A stretch of DNA of 62,000 bases from Phoronis australis (taxonomy: Eukaryota > Phoronida > Phoronidae). The DNA lies in assembly GCA_002633005.1 (NCBI GenBank), contig NMRA01000252.1, positions 299,641 to 361,640 on the forward strand. Reading direction: 5' to 3'. The notes beneath the pieces are model-generated. The model had not been told where the DNA came from and did not search any database. It worked only from the letters and a program-made list of their open reading frames with translations. Below, piece after piece: positions 13,300-23,719 of the stretch; the first letter of the stretch is position 1; each line of letters begins with the position of its first letter. The position numbers were made by a program, and so were the translations under genes.

Positions 13300-16200
13300 G
13301 CACTTGCGCGTCCGTGTGTGCGCGCTGCCGCGTGTGCGTGCAGGCGTGCGTGCATATACGTGCATTATGTTACACATACATGTAGGACAGCGTGACAACA
13401 ATCTTCCACAACTCTTTCTAGAGAAACTTTAATTGTAAGACCCACCTGGCCTGCATGGCTTAATGTCCTGACAGTTCTCCATTTTCCACGCCATTCCTTC
13501 GCAATATTTTCCACCGTAGCTCGGTTTTGGTTCTGAACAAAGTCTTATTCTGTAGTGTTTATTAGTACCATCACCACACGTGACCACACACGATTGGCCA
13601 CTCCATTCTGACCATTCTCCGTCGACTGCAAAAACAGAACGATATTGTCGTCGGCGTGACAGTACGTTCCAAAACCAGTGGCGTCGAGACAGAGGTAGGA
13701 TACAGGACGCGGCGACAAAAAGTGGGTCAAAGTATAATTCTAACAATTAGAACATATCGACTCTTATAGGAACAACAAGGTGAGAGTTTAACCAATTACC
13801 CTGACCATTTTTTAGACCCCACCTCCTCTGACAACATCGATGCACACGTTTAAGCAAAATACTGTGGGATGGTCACGTGAGGTCAGGAAGATTAGATCTG
13901 TTTGAGGTTGTTTCATAAATAAAATGCAAGATGCAAACGCTTCACAAGAATCAACCCAGCGTTTATTGTACATATATATATATAGAGTAATCCATGTTGC
14001 GCACTCACTTAAATAGGCCTATGGCATCCCAATTTGTAATTTTGGTCAACTTTGGTTATTCTGCGGTCGTCGATTTCAATCAACTGATTGTGAAATCCCG
14101 GATTTCACATAACGGGGAATTTTTAGAAAGTTCTAGCGTATTGGTAAATGTTATAAATTCATAACATGGATAATTATAAAGACCTGTTTCTCGTTTTCCT
14201 CTGTTGCGTGTGTGCAGGTCGTCACTGATCGGTGCTAATAACATTTGGAGCGATGTATGGGTTGATATCGACCGCATTTTCATAAGTCTGCTCATACAAA
14301 ACCTCCGACGTAATGTATGTTCAATGCTCACAACAGAACTAAGAAACCTTGACATGTGATGTACTTCTGAGACACTTTCAACAACTCTAAGACTCGTTGA
14401 CTCAATAACCTGCTGTCTTACATATATTGTCACACTGGCATGTGGTTGATGTCGGCAGCATGTACACAAGTCTACACAAACAAAACATCCGACGCAATGT
14501 GTCACGTTTTTCCCCGTGTGTGGGTGGGCGCACGTGGTTACCAACCGGCGCTAATAGCTTTCGATGCGACCATAGACTGAAAACTGGTTCGAGTTAATAA
14601 CTATTAATTTCGACCGTACGTTCACAAGCCCACTCAAACAAAACGTCCGACGTAATGACTGTTCTACGCTCCAGCCAGTGCTGCAAAGACTTGACTCAGT
14701 GATGAACTTCTCAGTGAGACACTTGCAGCAACTGTTTCACTCGTTGATTCAATAACCTGCTGTCTCTATAGCTGGCTCTCTATTGACTCTCGCTGTATCT
14801 GCAGATTATCTTCAGTGCAACTCAACTGTAACTCCAACCGTTTAACTGCTTTACTCCGGCTGCTTAACTGCTTAACTGACATATACAAACCAGTTCTTGT
14901 GAAGTGTATTTATAGATTAATGCAATGCTCTAGAATTGTTCACCAATTCAAGCACACTCTAGAACTTTACGTAATCTACCCAATCTTTCTACAAACATAT
15001 ACTAGTCTCTCGAATGTTCCAGACTGCATTAATAACTAACATGCTAGAGTCTTCTAGAAAGTTCCACACTATATTGTAGTGTAAATTAAAGTTCAGTAAC
15101 GCTGGTTTTTCGTGAGAAAAGTAAGACCTCTTTCGTGAGATTCCTCGAGATATCGCCGTGTATTTTAATTGTGATTTTGACAGTGAGAGATTACACCTGG
15201 CAACCTGTAATATTGCAAACGCTTACCGGGGTTCTGGCAGATATTTACAGACTATTCGCTTTGATGTTATGGTCGAAGTACCATTGGGTTTGTGTTTATG
15301 AGTGGTCAGGTGTTAAGCGTGGATGCATACTATAAATACTGAGACAGGACTTGGTTTAATTCGGTTCAGTAGTGTTCACAAGCCTTAGCTTGGTAAAATA
15401 CTTAAATTAATTCATTTAGGTTGAGAATAACACAACTACCAATCTCTAACCGGTCTCCAATCAGCCATTACTCTGAAAATTTTATACACTCGGGAAACTA
15501 CGGCATGAACACGAGACAGTGTCCTAAACGCAATAGAGTTTTGTCTGCATAGATTAATTCTTACTGACACAACTAAGCAAAAACGGCTGTTTACCTTGGA
15601 TGTGTCAATAAAAATTAATCTATGTGTTCTCTACCAACCTTATGAAATTATTTAGTGAGAGTTTTGTCTGATTGAAAGTAAATAAATTCGCCCACTTAGC
15701 GCTGACACACTAACAACCTAATTGTTATTCTTGATGAGACTATGCCGTGTACGTCATCAGGTAAAAAGCCTGGTTACCAAGAGCGACAAAACAGAGTGGC
15801 CGGAGATTGAAAAGCGGTAAAACTAAAAAATCTTGACAGATGACGAACCAGGCAAGACTTTAATGTCAGTGAATAATGTTCAAGGTACCTAAACTACACG
15901 GTCAACGGACTCATAAACACGACTCACGGACCTGCAAACACCGTCCACTGACTCACAAACACGGGAAAGAACTCAAAAACACGATCCACGCACCCAAATA
16001 CACGGGACACGGACTCACATTCACGAGGAAACACGGTTAACGGACCGCCAAACACGGGTCACGGACAAAATGAAGATGTCAGCTGACCCAGGAAGCCTAT
16101 GAGTCCGTGACCCGTGTTTGGCGGTCCGTTAACCGTGTTTCCTCGTGAATGTGAGTCCGTGTCCCGTGTATTTGGGTGCGTGGATCATGTTTTGTGAGTC

Positions 16201-19200
16201 CGTTCCCGTGTTTGTGAGTCAGTGGACGGTGTTTGCAGGTCCGTGAGTCGTGTTCATGCGTCCCGGTGCCCGTGTTTATGAGTCCGTTGACCGTGTAGTT
16301 TAGGTACCTTGATGTTGACAAGTGCGAAGTAATCTCCCATGACGTAGGAGGTAACTCACTGTCTGCGGCGGCTACGTTGCGAGCATGCCCCATAAGGACA
16401 CGCTTGCAAGTGGCAAGATCCTGCGTGAGCGTGCGTGACCCCATCATTGATTATAAGACACTCGCCATATCGAACACTACCGAGTTTCTAGAACTCACTT
16501 GGTGGACACCTCTTGACGTCACATGTTTCCCGCACTGTAGTGGCGGCATTTTGTGCATAACACCAAGGTCCTTCCTTCGAACGGTCTGGGTTTCGGCAGT
16601 TGTTTGAGTATGAGAAAAGACCACTCTCCTTGTCGTAGTTACGCCGAATCAGATCTGACTCGAAGCCACTCTTCATGGTCTCCCACGCGAGGCAAGATTT
16701 GCCTGACGCACTGGTGCTCTGAGTACCATTGTAATGGTCTCCCTCACACGTCATATCCGGCACTGCGGGATGAGAAGTGTCGTGAAAAGGACCAATTACG
16801 TAATATCAGGATGTCATCCACTATCTCTAGAAGTGGCTAAATATTCTGTGCAGGTTGTATCTCTAGTTCATCACAGAATATACAAATTAACTCGCACATG
16901 TTACTTGTACATGTATTTAGCAATTCAAAATGATAACACGCCAAGAGATTTGTGCTGAATTGCCGCAGTCTGCTGTGACTCTAATCCATGAATTGCATGC
17001 GCACACCCACGAGGGCTCGAACGAGCCCCCCATTTGGCGAAGTGGGCAAAAAGATCCGCCTCAGAGAAACAAAAAGTCCGAGTAACGCAACGAAAGTCCA
17101 CTAAACAGGCAGAAATTTGCCGCAAATGCACAATTCATACCTCTGAACGTAGTGACCTCATTATTTTGTAGTCTCCGGTTTTTTAGTCTCAGTGTTTAAA
17201 ATTCGACACCCCTATACATGTTTTTCAGGTTGGGAGCGCGCGTGAAATGCAGACGATCTGACACATTGGAGGCGCGGGTTCGTGGTCGACCTTGGCTGAT
17301 ATTGGCGTACATTAGTCGGTGGGCCAGATCTCATAGCGTTCATCCTTGTGAGTACTTTGGAGGTGCAACCTAGTTTTTTCTAGATAATACACCTATAAAT
17401 CAATTTCCAAAAAGTTCCCACGTCTACACTTGCACATTTTTTTAAAAAGGTGTTTTTGTTGCACAAACTATTATGCACATTCCTGCCACTTGGTGGCGCT
17501 TTTCTATTCAATTGACCAATCAGAGATCCAGATTGTATTGTTGTGCCCAGTTACTTCAGTATGGCAGCTCCCATGGAGTGTGATGCCTGTATAATTCAAG
17601 GTTTATCAAGAAGCACAAAATTGTGATACCAGAACCTGATGAAGCTTAGAGAAGCATCCTGACGAAAGCTGATGAACTTTGGAACTCTGTAGATCAGTAG
17701 ATCAAAAAGAAGAGGTGTCACAAACGTTTGTGCAGAAAACAACTGCTTGTCCTTTTATAGCCTATACAGTATACTGCTGTACAAGACCAAGTGTCAAACC
17801 AAAAATTGAAAGGACATAGAAAGGCATAGCAACGTTTCAAGACACCAGCAGTAGTACTAAGCTGCTGAAAGTGATACAGATGTTACCTAAAATTTCCCAA
17901 GAAAATTAATAATTAGACTTCCAAAATTTGACCCAATTAACCTGACCAAGATAGGAACATTCTGAAACATTGAGTGCAATATTTGTTAGCAGGAAAAGTA
18001 TATTATGGACCACATTTCAAGAAAGAGAAAGAAGTAACAACTTTATAGCATTGAAAAACAGGTGAGTGTTTTTGAAAGGTACATCTTGGTGTTTTCCAAA
18101 TGTGTTTCAATATTATCACCAGTTGTTTTTTAACTTGTTTAACCCCTTGGCTGACTAGGCCTTAGGCAATACAGCTGACCCAGTACAGACTGTGATCATA
18201 CCAAAAGTACTCCATATGCCGGATGCTTTTCAGCAAATTATGCATCACACTGGTTAAACCATAGGCCATGTTCCTATAGGCTTAGAACTACCGCGTAGGG
18301 AGATGCCTCTGAGGAGGCCGTTAATATTTCCATTTGTTCCCAGTTTAAACAAATACTCCTGCAATCCTGTTTTTCGAACACTCCCTTGTTCAGTTGCCAT
18401 ATCGACACTACTTGCGTCAGGAGATAATCTTATGGCGTTATACTGTGGGTGTGATTTTAAGCACTTTAAGTCAAAAAATTTTGAGGAGGTTAAATGGAGT
18501 AGATGGTTGCAACCAGCATGCCCAAGTGGCCTTCATCCCCTGCCGTAAACCTGAGATAGGGGAACCTCTTCTCAATTTTTGTAAACATTAATTACTTAGG
18601 TAGCTGCAATGGTAATTAAATTAAAGTGCCTAAGTGACCAGCGTCCCCGTCGTAATTTGAGGACGGTGGTAGCCACTGCCCATTTCGTCAAAGGTTGTTT
18701 ACCTTAAGTGTAAATGGATGGACTATGGTATGAGCATCTGATTTAAAAAAATTAAATTTCAATCACTGCACTGGTATATCAGCTGATTTATTTTCAGTTG
18801 CATCAACTAATCTAATTATTAGACGACCAACATTTTTAGGCGACAGATCAGACGGCATGTAAACTTGTTAGGCTGGTGGTAAATCAGTTCCCGATAAGTC
18901 CGTTTGAAAAATTTGCATGCCAACTCACTTATAGTTAAATGTTAAGTTAATGTCAACAGCTCGGGTTTTTTTCAGTTGGACTTGTTTTGCAAGCAACAGC
19001 TCAGTCCAGAGCCCTGATTATGCAAATGAAATTCAAAGATAAAGACCTTGTGTCTTAGAAGCCATGTACCACAGATCATCATGCTATGAAAAGTAGAAAG
19101 ACAAAGATTGTGAGGAGTGACGAATAGTCAGTTTTCAGATATTTTTTTCTACAGTTTTGTTTGGAGTTCATTGAATCAAAGCTTCTAACACATGAATATG

Positions 19201-22200
19201 TCATTTGCCTTTCAAACCTAAAGCAAGACTTTAAAGCTGTTCTTCAGAATGCTGGTGTGCATGAAGTTGTTTGGACTGGCAATCTTAAGAAACGATTGTT
19301 GAAGCTACTCACTGAGAGATACGAAAGTAAATTGAGGCTAATGTTCAATAATTCACTTGCTGGCTCTAATTAAAACAGCCCATTATAACATATTTTGAAT
19401 CAAACGTTTGCCCAAATCCTGCCCGCCTCCAAACAACGACTTGGTGTTTGACCCTTCATTGCATGTGCGCCAATCACCAGTGTGCAGAGCTGTACCCTCT
19501 CTAATCGACCATAGGTGGCTCCTTGGAGGTGGAGCTTTGCAGTTAAAATGTATGACAATGCCTGCATCTCCATTGAGAGTACTAAACGATGAACGCTGCA
19601 AGTGCAAAAAGGACATGTGTGCTGGGAAACTGAGTTTGTGCTGCAATGCTGGGTCAAACTATACAGAAATGTGACAACTGTAGTAATATCAGCAACACTG
19701 ACTGCATAACATTGGATAGTTCTTTGACAAGTCAACCCTAAATAGACCTCCAACCCCGTTATTTTGTGTTTTTTGTATTAAAAAGTGAATTTTATTTGTT
19801 GATTAAGTCATAGAAAGTGCATACTTTGTTCATTGTCATGTATTTGTCTCATATTGCTTGATAAACAATTCAGAATAATGTATTATTTTCATACAGTCTC
19901 TGTGCACATTCACAGAGATCATTCAACTACAATGTTTTTACTATAACCTATTTCTGGTGTATTATGCAAACAAGCTATATTTTACACCATTAGTCAATGG
20001 TTCAGTCATTGAGGCACAAATTTTTTCCAGTCTCAAGTGTTTTGTGTTATTTTTGTTGCCAGACAATCCCAGAACAATCTCCTAGTATTGAACATTCAAA
20101 CTTAGTTTGCATTTGTGTCACTAGGTGTCACTTTACATGTTTATAAATTTAACTGTTTACAGTTAGTCTACAATAGTAAAACATGTAATGTCAATGTAGT
20201 ATTGTTCAATACAATGACATCGATGGAACCATATTACTTGTTTTACAAAAGAAATAGCAAAAACGTTGTTTTTACAAATATAAGTTCTCTAAGCTCCATG
20301 GTGGTTATTATGCAATTTCAAACTCAAATTTCTCAAAAATGTGCAACTTTAGATGTGGGAACTTTTCAGATTTTGAAAACACTCTAGTAAATAAATTAAA
20401 AAACACCAAAATAAAATAGCCCCCCTAAAGTACTCACAAAAACCATTTTCTAGAAGCCCTACAAATTCTGGCCCACCGCCTACATGTATGATTCTGACTT
20501 CTGCGTGTTACAATTTAAGCGCATTTTGATGTGTGCTGACATCTAACGGTGTTAAATGCATTGATTTCACGAAATAAGCAGAACAATTGTGACTCAAAGG
20601 TATTAAATCCACGGAAAATTACCAATTTAAAGTTTAGAAGTCGTCACAAATTTCAGTAGTAGACGTAGCGAAATCACTCACTGCCTGACTTAAGTTGATG
20701 GATGGTAGCAAACGTTTGGGCCTGGTCCGCCAGGCCATTGTCAATGACAAGTATCTGGAGTATTTCCCGCCGTGCGCTTGCTAAGGATGAATGCGTTACG
20801 AGCTAATATTTACCAGGATTGGATGTTTTAAAAATCCTCCTCGTCGTAAACCTGTTGGAAAACTAGATTTTCCATCCTTCTCCATCATTTACATACATGT
20901 AAAAGAGCTCTTAGAACGTCTGCAACGCACGTAAGAAACCTATACGTATGACATCTCATCGTACATGTACGTGAAACCCATTAACACCTTCCGTACATTT
21001 CTCGTTAGACCTAAAGACCAAATCCGCAACGAGAAACAATCTTCTTGCGTTATCCTCAAACTTACCTGTCACTAGGGACCCAAACTCATTTATAATGTGG
21101 AGATGATTTGGAACGCGGTTTAAAGAACACAAAACACTCGACAGACCGACTGTCGTGGATGAGCGCACATTGGCCAAGTGACACTATCTCTCCTGGCTTA
21201 GCCAAGATACAGCGCCCCTTTCTAATCCGGACCGTGATGTGATCAGTTATCTTCCCTCTACAGTGACATCCTCCAGTCAGAGACAAAGGACTACAGACCA
21301 GTCCGAAGAGGACTTCTACCATCCATCAATTTAATCCCTCAGTAAATGATTTCGCTATATTTTCCAATGTCGTCAATAGACAATGATGGAACATATTTTC
21401 CCGAATTTCACTGGAGTTATTGTCTGACTTGGAAGCTCGCTGTAGCAACTTCGTGGCGACTTGAACAGTTCAAGCATCGCAGTGATGAATGACAAAATAA
21501 TTAGGATATAGATAGTAACTACGTATATTTGCGTGTGTAGAAGCTTGGGGCATGTACATGTATTGCATTGCGGGAAATGTTGTGTGAATAACAGAGGGCT
21601 GAGCTATTGCATTGTGGGAGATGTTGTGCGAATTAGAGAGAGCTGAGCTACTTCAGGAAGGGAGAAGTATGACTTGAGACGCGCGCCTAATTTTTACAAA
21701 ACAAGGGATTTAACTTTTCAGCCATTTTTAACAACAGAGGACACAGCAGTAGAACACTTACAACACTCACCGACTTCTAAAAACACCAAGTACACTAAGC
21801 ATTGTTATCACAATCTAACAAAAACAAATGCCTGTGCGTGGCAAGTGTGTTTCCGTGTATTGTGAAGCGTAATAAAGATTTCTTTTAAAAATTTTGCGTT
21901 GTAATTATTTTACGGTGTGTGGCAAACGCTTGATTTTCCGAAAAGGGCTGAGCATTTTTGCTATACTTTGGTGAAAGGTAACACTAAACTTCGCTTACGC
22001 AACACTGCTACTGTTCTCGTATCTTTTGAAGGGTTGGACTTTGAATCTAGCCTGCATCGATATGTCCCAGCGTCCTTTAAAATTGGCCTCAACGTTAACG
22101 TGTACTTGTTGGCTATTCTCGTCACACCAACAGCGGTGATGTCATTACTTTCGGCCTTTTCCTCTCTTGTAAGCGTAATCCAAGTTGTTTGGCCGGACCT

Positions 22201-23718
22201 CAAGTATTCCCAAAGAACCTATCAAGGAAATGTAAATTGAGCTCAGTGCAGTGTAGTCATAGACCGTCAACGTGTTTTTTGAACATTACACGGCCAGTGC
22301 TACATGTAGTACATTGCGGCTGATCCTGTTCAGTCCACGTCCCAATCCTCAATTCGCTGATTGAGCACTTGTCTGACGCGTATCATGCACGCGTTCTCAA
22401 AAGAACATGTGAGCGTTTCATACTACACGTCGTGTGTCGTCAATTGCTTAAAAAAGGAGTTGTGGGAGAAGATATCTACATGTATTGAAGTAAACATGAT
22501 GTTGGAGGTTAATGGTGTTAAAAACAATACAAAAACGAGGAAAACTTTTTAGATTAAAAATATTACTTGTACACTTAACGATAAGTCTGTGAATTTTGTT
22601 CCGTTATATTTGAAACACAGTATACATGTACATACGTGTAAATTTGTTGAGAGTGCGGAGTACCAAGTGTCTACTGTTTCCTCGTTATTTATTCAATCAC
22701 GTAATAACTTGATTTTTGGTAAAAATCCGCAAAAACAAAGAATGTTCATTAAAAACAAAAGAACTTATTCAATAACATGACCTATTTTTCTTCATAATTT
22801 CCTTAACAATCTTTTCGATCTAAACTTGCATTATGGGATGATTTTTCTTCATAGAAATCACAATAGTTTATAACGTATTACAGAAGTGTGACTAATTTGA
22901 AACGTTTCATCTTAAAAACGTTCTCTAGCATATTGAAAGAAAATGCAAAAATCACAGAGTCACAAAGTTAACCGTTAAAATTCATTCACCTGTTTGAATT
23001 TAAACCAAGCAAATGCTTTGTGTAGGGCACAACAAGTTCGGTTTATCGACGGAAGGGAAGCCAGGCCTACAGTATAGGTCAGCGCAAAATGAAAAATTTT
23101 ACCAGGGCACAAGAAGAGCAACAATGGCGTCTTTCACTTCAGGCCATCAACAACATGCAAATGGTTATTAGCAACATGCAAGTTTAAATCTCAAACGAGC
23201 AGATTTGTTGGCGACACTAGCGGTGTCTTCCTTTTGGGTACATGTACATCCTAGAGAACACCATTCTGAGGTGTTACCTGCACAACATAAAAGTATGTCT
23301 CCTCGCACTTTCAGGGTATGACCAGGCCCCAATAAACTTTAAGGGGTTTTCTTGAACCGCGTGTGGTCTTGGTCTTGGTATTCTTACGGTAACAGAAATC
23401 ACGTACATGTATTGTCACGGGAGGTTTTGCATGAGAACAGTTTGACGTGGTAAAGTGGTTTAATTCGTTTTTTCTTTTGTTTGGCAGCTAAGTACTGGTG
23501 AGATGACGGTTTTGCTCTCCAGATGGCTACCGTGTTCTTTTGTGTTTGCCTGTTATAGGCAAGATGTTCTCATACCTTGTCCACGTTGGTAACACTCTCC
23601 TTTGGTCTACCTTGTACTACACAGTCCAGCGACAAGACACCCCGCTGGGACACGTACACAGTAGTGCGTCCTCCTTCTATCACCACACGCTCTTTACCTA
23701 CCATTTCAGAAGAATGCG
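4958..23718 (-). CDS. Partial gene: Ig, kringle, TSP1, TSP1, Ig extracellular protein
   Basis: Seven minus-strand exons are phase-compatible in sequence: 23576-23718 and 22218-21999 (Ig domain 1 in two halves), 16762-16499 (kringle), 13625-13446 (TSP1), 12957-12787 (TSP1), 11507-11398 and 5267-4958 (Ig domain 2 in two halves). Every junction between domains is phase 1. Both Ig domains are split by a phase 0 intron just before the core Trp. Joining them gives a continuous frame of roughly 420 residues without a stop. All domains are disulfide-rich extracellular modules, so a secreted protein or a receptor ectodomain is expected. Signal peptide, membrane segment and C-terminus are not identified; the gene probably continues past the left edge, and may start right of 23.7 kb. 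UNC5 (Ig, Ig, TSP1, TSP1) and ROR (Ig, Fz, kringle) are partial analogues, but neither has this order. Exon sharing by two neighbouring genes cannot be excluded. Confidence 0.72.
5270..7235. other. Intron interior, no gene recognised
   Basis: This is part of the 6.1-kb intron inside Ig domain 2. At 5880-5960 there is a GC-richer patch with a TGACGTCA site (about 5894), but no transcript start or exon could be tied to it. One N occurs near 6230. Confidence 0.45.
7236..7595 (-). mobile_element. Penelope-like element 3-prime tail (minus copy)
   Basis: The minus strand encodes the C-terminal signature of Penelope-like polyproteins: HSFAMEDVKILDREENW, then RRGVKEAIYQRIENPSL, a block that follows the GIY-YIG endonuclease. 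After a stop there is the typical CACGTGAC-rich tail and a Ser/Arg stretch (KSSRGGRNVAISTY in another frame). Only the end of the element is present. A near-identical tail lies in opposite orientation at 8897-9165. Confidence 0.72.
7600..8760 (-). mobile_element. LINE 3-prime fragment (reverse transcriptase C-terminal part)
   Basis: Minus-strand frames 8202-8531 and 7813-8223 join with one frameshift near 8220. The first has SILEYGSGIWG and RALRIFLGVHKYMY, typical of the region after the reverse transcriptase fingers in Jockey/CR1-type LINEs. The second ends with a C-x2-C-x7-H-x4-C knuckle (CRVCKKGIEDEVHFIFDC). Further upstream coding is visible to about 8760 with breaks. It is a 5-prime truncated, inactive copy. 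It lies in the intron between the halves of Ig domain 2. Confidence 0.75.
8897..9165 (+). mobile_element. Penelope-like element 3-prime tail (plus copy)
   Basis: This is an inverted partner of 7236-7595: the plus strand reads FRRGVKEAIYERIENPSL with a Tyr-Leu-Gly-His sequence after it, then the same CACGTGAC tail. The two tails bracket the LINE fragment. Inverted tail copies are a known habit of Penelope-like elements, but the LINE between them must be an independent insertion. Confidence 0.7.
9170..10490. other. Intron interior, no gene recognised
   Basis: AT-rich sequence with short unremarkable open frames. Nothing recognisable on either strand. Confidence 0.45.
10494..10660. mobile_element. 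Short foldback (MITE-like) element, about 165 bp
   Basis: The left arm starts CCCACTTTGTCCCAAACTG and the right arm is its imperfect reverse complement ending CAGTTTGGGACAAATTGGGG. The arms continue inward as an imperfect inverted repeat to a small central loop (GGTTTGTAATCGATAATTG against the TCGATTACAAACC side). There is no coding capacity. Confidence 0.65.
11398..11507 (-). CDS. Exon: first half of Ig domain 2
   Basis: The acceptor is TTCTCAG (AG 11509-11508), with a phase 1 start matching the G left by the TSP1 exon at 12787. The 36 codons give EEFQAGESVARTCIVKN, the strand B Cys context of an Ig domain, and end in phase 0 at CAGGTTAGT. The joined domain has its Cys pair about 63 residues apart, which is normal for an Ig fold. 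Confidence 0.8.
12787..12957 (-). CDS. Exon: TSP1 repeat 2
   Basis: A 171-base phase 1-1 exon encodes one thrombospondin type 1 repeat: WRFVGEWSDCSATCGEGV with its W-x5-W-S-x-C-S-x-T-C-G core, then RRSRECTNPEPQNGGKDC and a closing MYCNRRFC. All six Cys are present, with normal spacing. Acceptor TTAG (12959-12958), donor GGTATT (12786-12785). Confidence 0.9.
13258..13340. repeat. GT/TG microsatellite
   Basis: A TG-rich run in the 488-base intron between the two TSP1 exons. It grades into GTGC-rich sequence. Confidence 0.95.
13446..13625 (-). CDS. Exon: TSP1 repeat 1
   Basis: A 180-base phase 1-1 exon. The sequence opens DGEWSEWSGQSCVVTCGDG, a TSP1 W-x2-W core with an insertion before the first Cys, then LCSEPKPSYGGKYCEG and a closing ENCQDIKPC. 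The acceptor is a strong TTTTTGCAG (13627-13626) and the donor is GGTGGGT (13445-13444). Confidence 0.9.
13630..14210. other. Intron interior, no gene recognised
   Basis: Between TSP1 repeat 1 and the tandem block at 14212. It holds a short TA-rich run near 13970-13985 and nothing else I can name. Confidence 0.4.
14212..14775. repeat. Three degenerate tandem copies, unit about 160-185 bp
   Basis: The phrase CAAGTCTAC or AAGTCTGCTC followed by ACAAAAC-TCCGACG-AATG appears near 14284, 14467 and 14627. CTCAATAACCTGCTGTCT recurs near 14400, and TTCAATAACCTGCTGTCT near 14748. The units have diverged by substitutions and small indels, so this is an old local duplication. Confidence 0.6.
15881..16311. 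repeat. Near-perfect 430-bp palindrome built from a CGGACTCA-CAAACACGG minisatellite
   Basis: The left arm (15881 to about 16070) begins CAAGGTACCTAAACTACACG and the right arm (about 16096-16311) ends with its reverse complement. Arm identity is very high apart from one 19-base difference and a few substitutions. The loop is about 30 bases. Inside each arm a unit of roughly 25 bases (GGACTCA, a few bases, AAACACGG) repeats about seven times. It sits in the intron just after the kringle exon, about 190 bases from its donor. Confidence 0.92.
16499..16762 (-). CDS. Exon: kringle domain
   Basis: A 264-base phase 1-1 exon holding a whole kringle: MTCEGDHYNGT (first Cys), SGKSCLAWE (second Cys), SNNCRNPDRSKEGPWCY (third and fourth Cys with the hallmark N-x-C-R-N-P-D and PWCY), then ETCDVKRC (fifth and sixth). 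Acceptor CCCGCAG (16764-16763), donor AAGTGAGT (16498-16497). Kringles bind proteins or lysine side chains in blood proteases, growth factors and ROR receptors; the ligand here is unknown. Confidence 0.93.
16990..17090 (-). repeat. Dispersed repeat D2, copy 1
   Basis: The complement of this stretch contains CACTTCGCCAAATGGGGGGC followed by TCGT, also found at 42050-42155 on the plus strand in similar context (TTTTTGTTTCTC before it). It is a shared repeat fragment of unknown class. Confidence 0.6.
17165..21990. other. Intron with one weak coding remnant
   Basis: The intron between kringle and Ig domain 1. At 19161-19373 on plus, a 70-codon frame (EFIESKLLTHEYVICLSNLK, then NLKKRLLKLL) resembles fragments of multicopy invertebrate proteins that accompany transposons, but I cannot name the family. 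Minus frames at 20956-21322 have a good GACAGGTAAGT donor at about 21066-21065 but no convincing acceptor. Confidence 0.35.
21999..22218 (-). CDS. Exon: second half of Ig domain 1
   Basis: After TGATAG (AG 22220-22219) the frame opens VLWEYLRSGQTTW, giving the core Trp, and later NKYTLTLRPILKDAGTYRC, with the D-x-G-x-Y-x-C signature. 73 codons end in phase 1 at CGTAAGC (GT 21998-21997). The leftover base joins the kringle exon in frame. Confidence 0.82.
23576..23718 (-). CDS. Exon: first half of Ig domain 1
   Basis: The frame EGGRTTVYVSQRGVLSLDC carries the strand B Cys of an Ig domain and ends in phase 0 at AAGGTATGA (GT 23575-23574), matching the phase 0 start at 22218. The acceptor at 23720-23719 is the best available in a modest pyrimidine context, and gives a phase 1 start like the other domains. 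The exact 5-prime boundary is therefore less sure than the 3-prime one. Confidence 0.75.
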
Positions 23719-23719
23719 C

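Noticed and set aside
16097-16447. 116-codon minus frame rich in Thr, His and Arg next to the kringle
   Set aside because: It is the translation of the palindromic minisatellite; the kringle exon has its own donor upstream of it.
20956-21322. Minus-strand exon with a good GACAGGTAAGT donor, and an overlapping 78-codon Cys-rich frame
   Set aside because: The frame open to the donor has no convincing acceptor with a pyrimidine tract, and the Cys-rich frame ends in a stop before it. Ig domain 1 already joins the kringle exon in phase without it.
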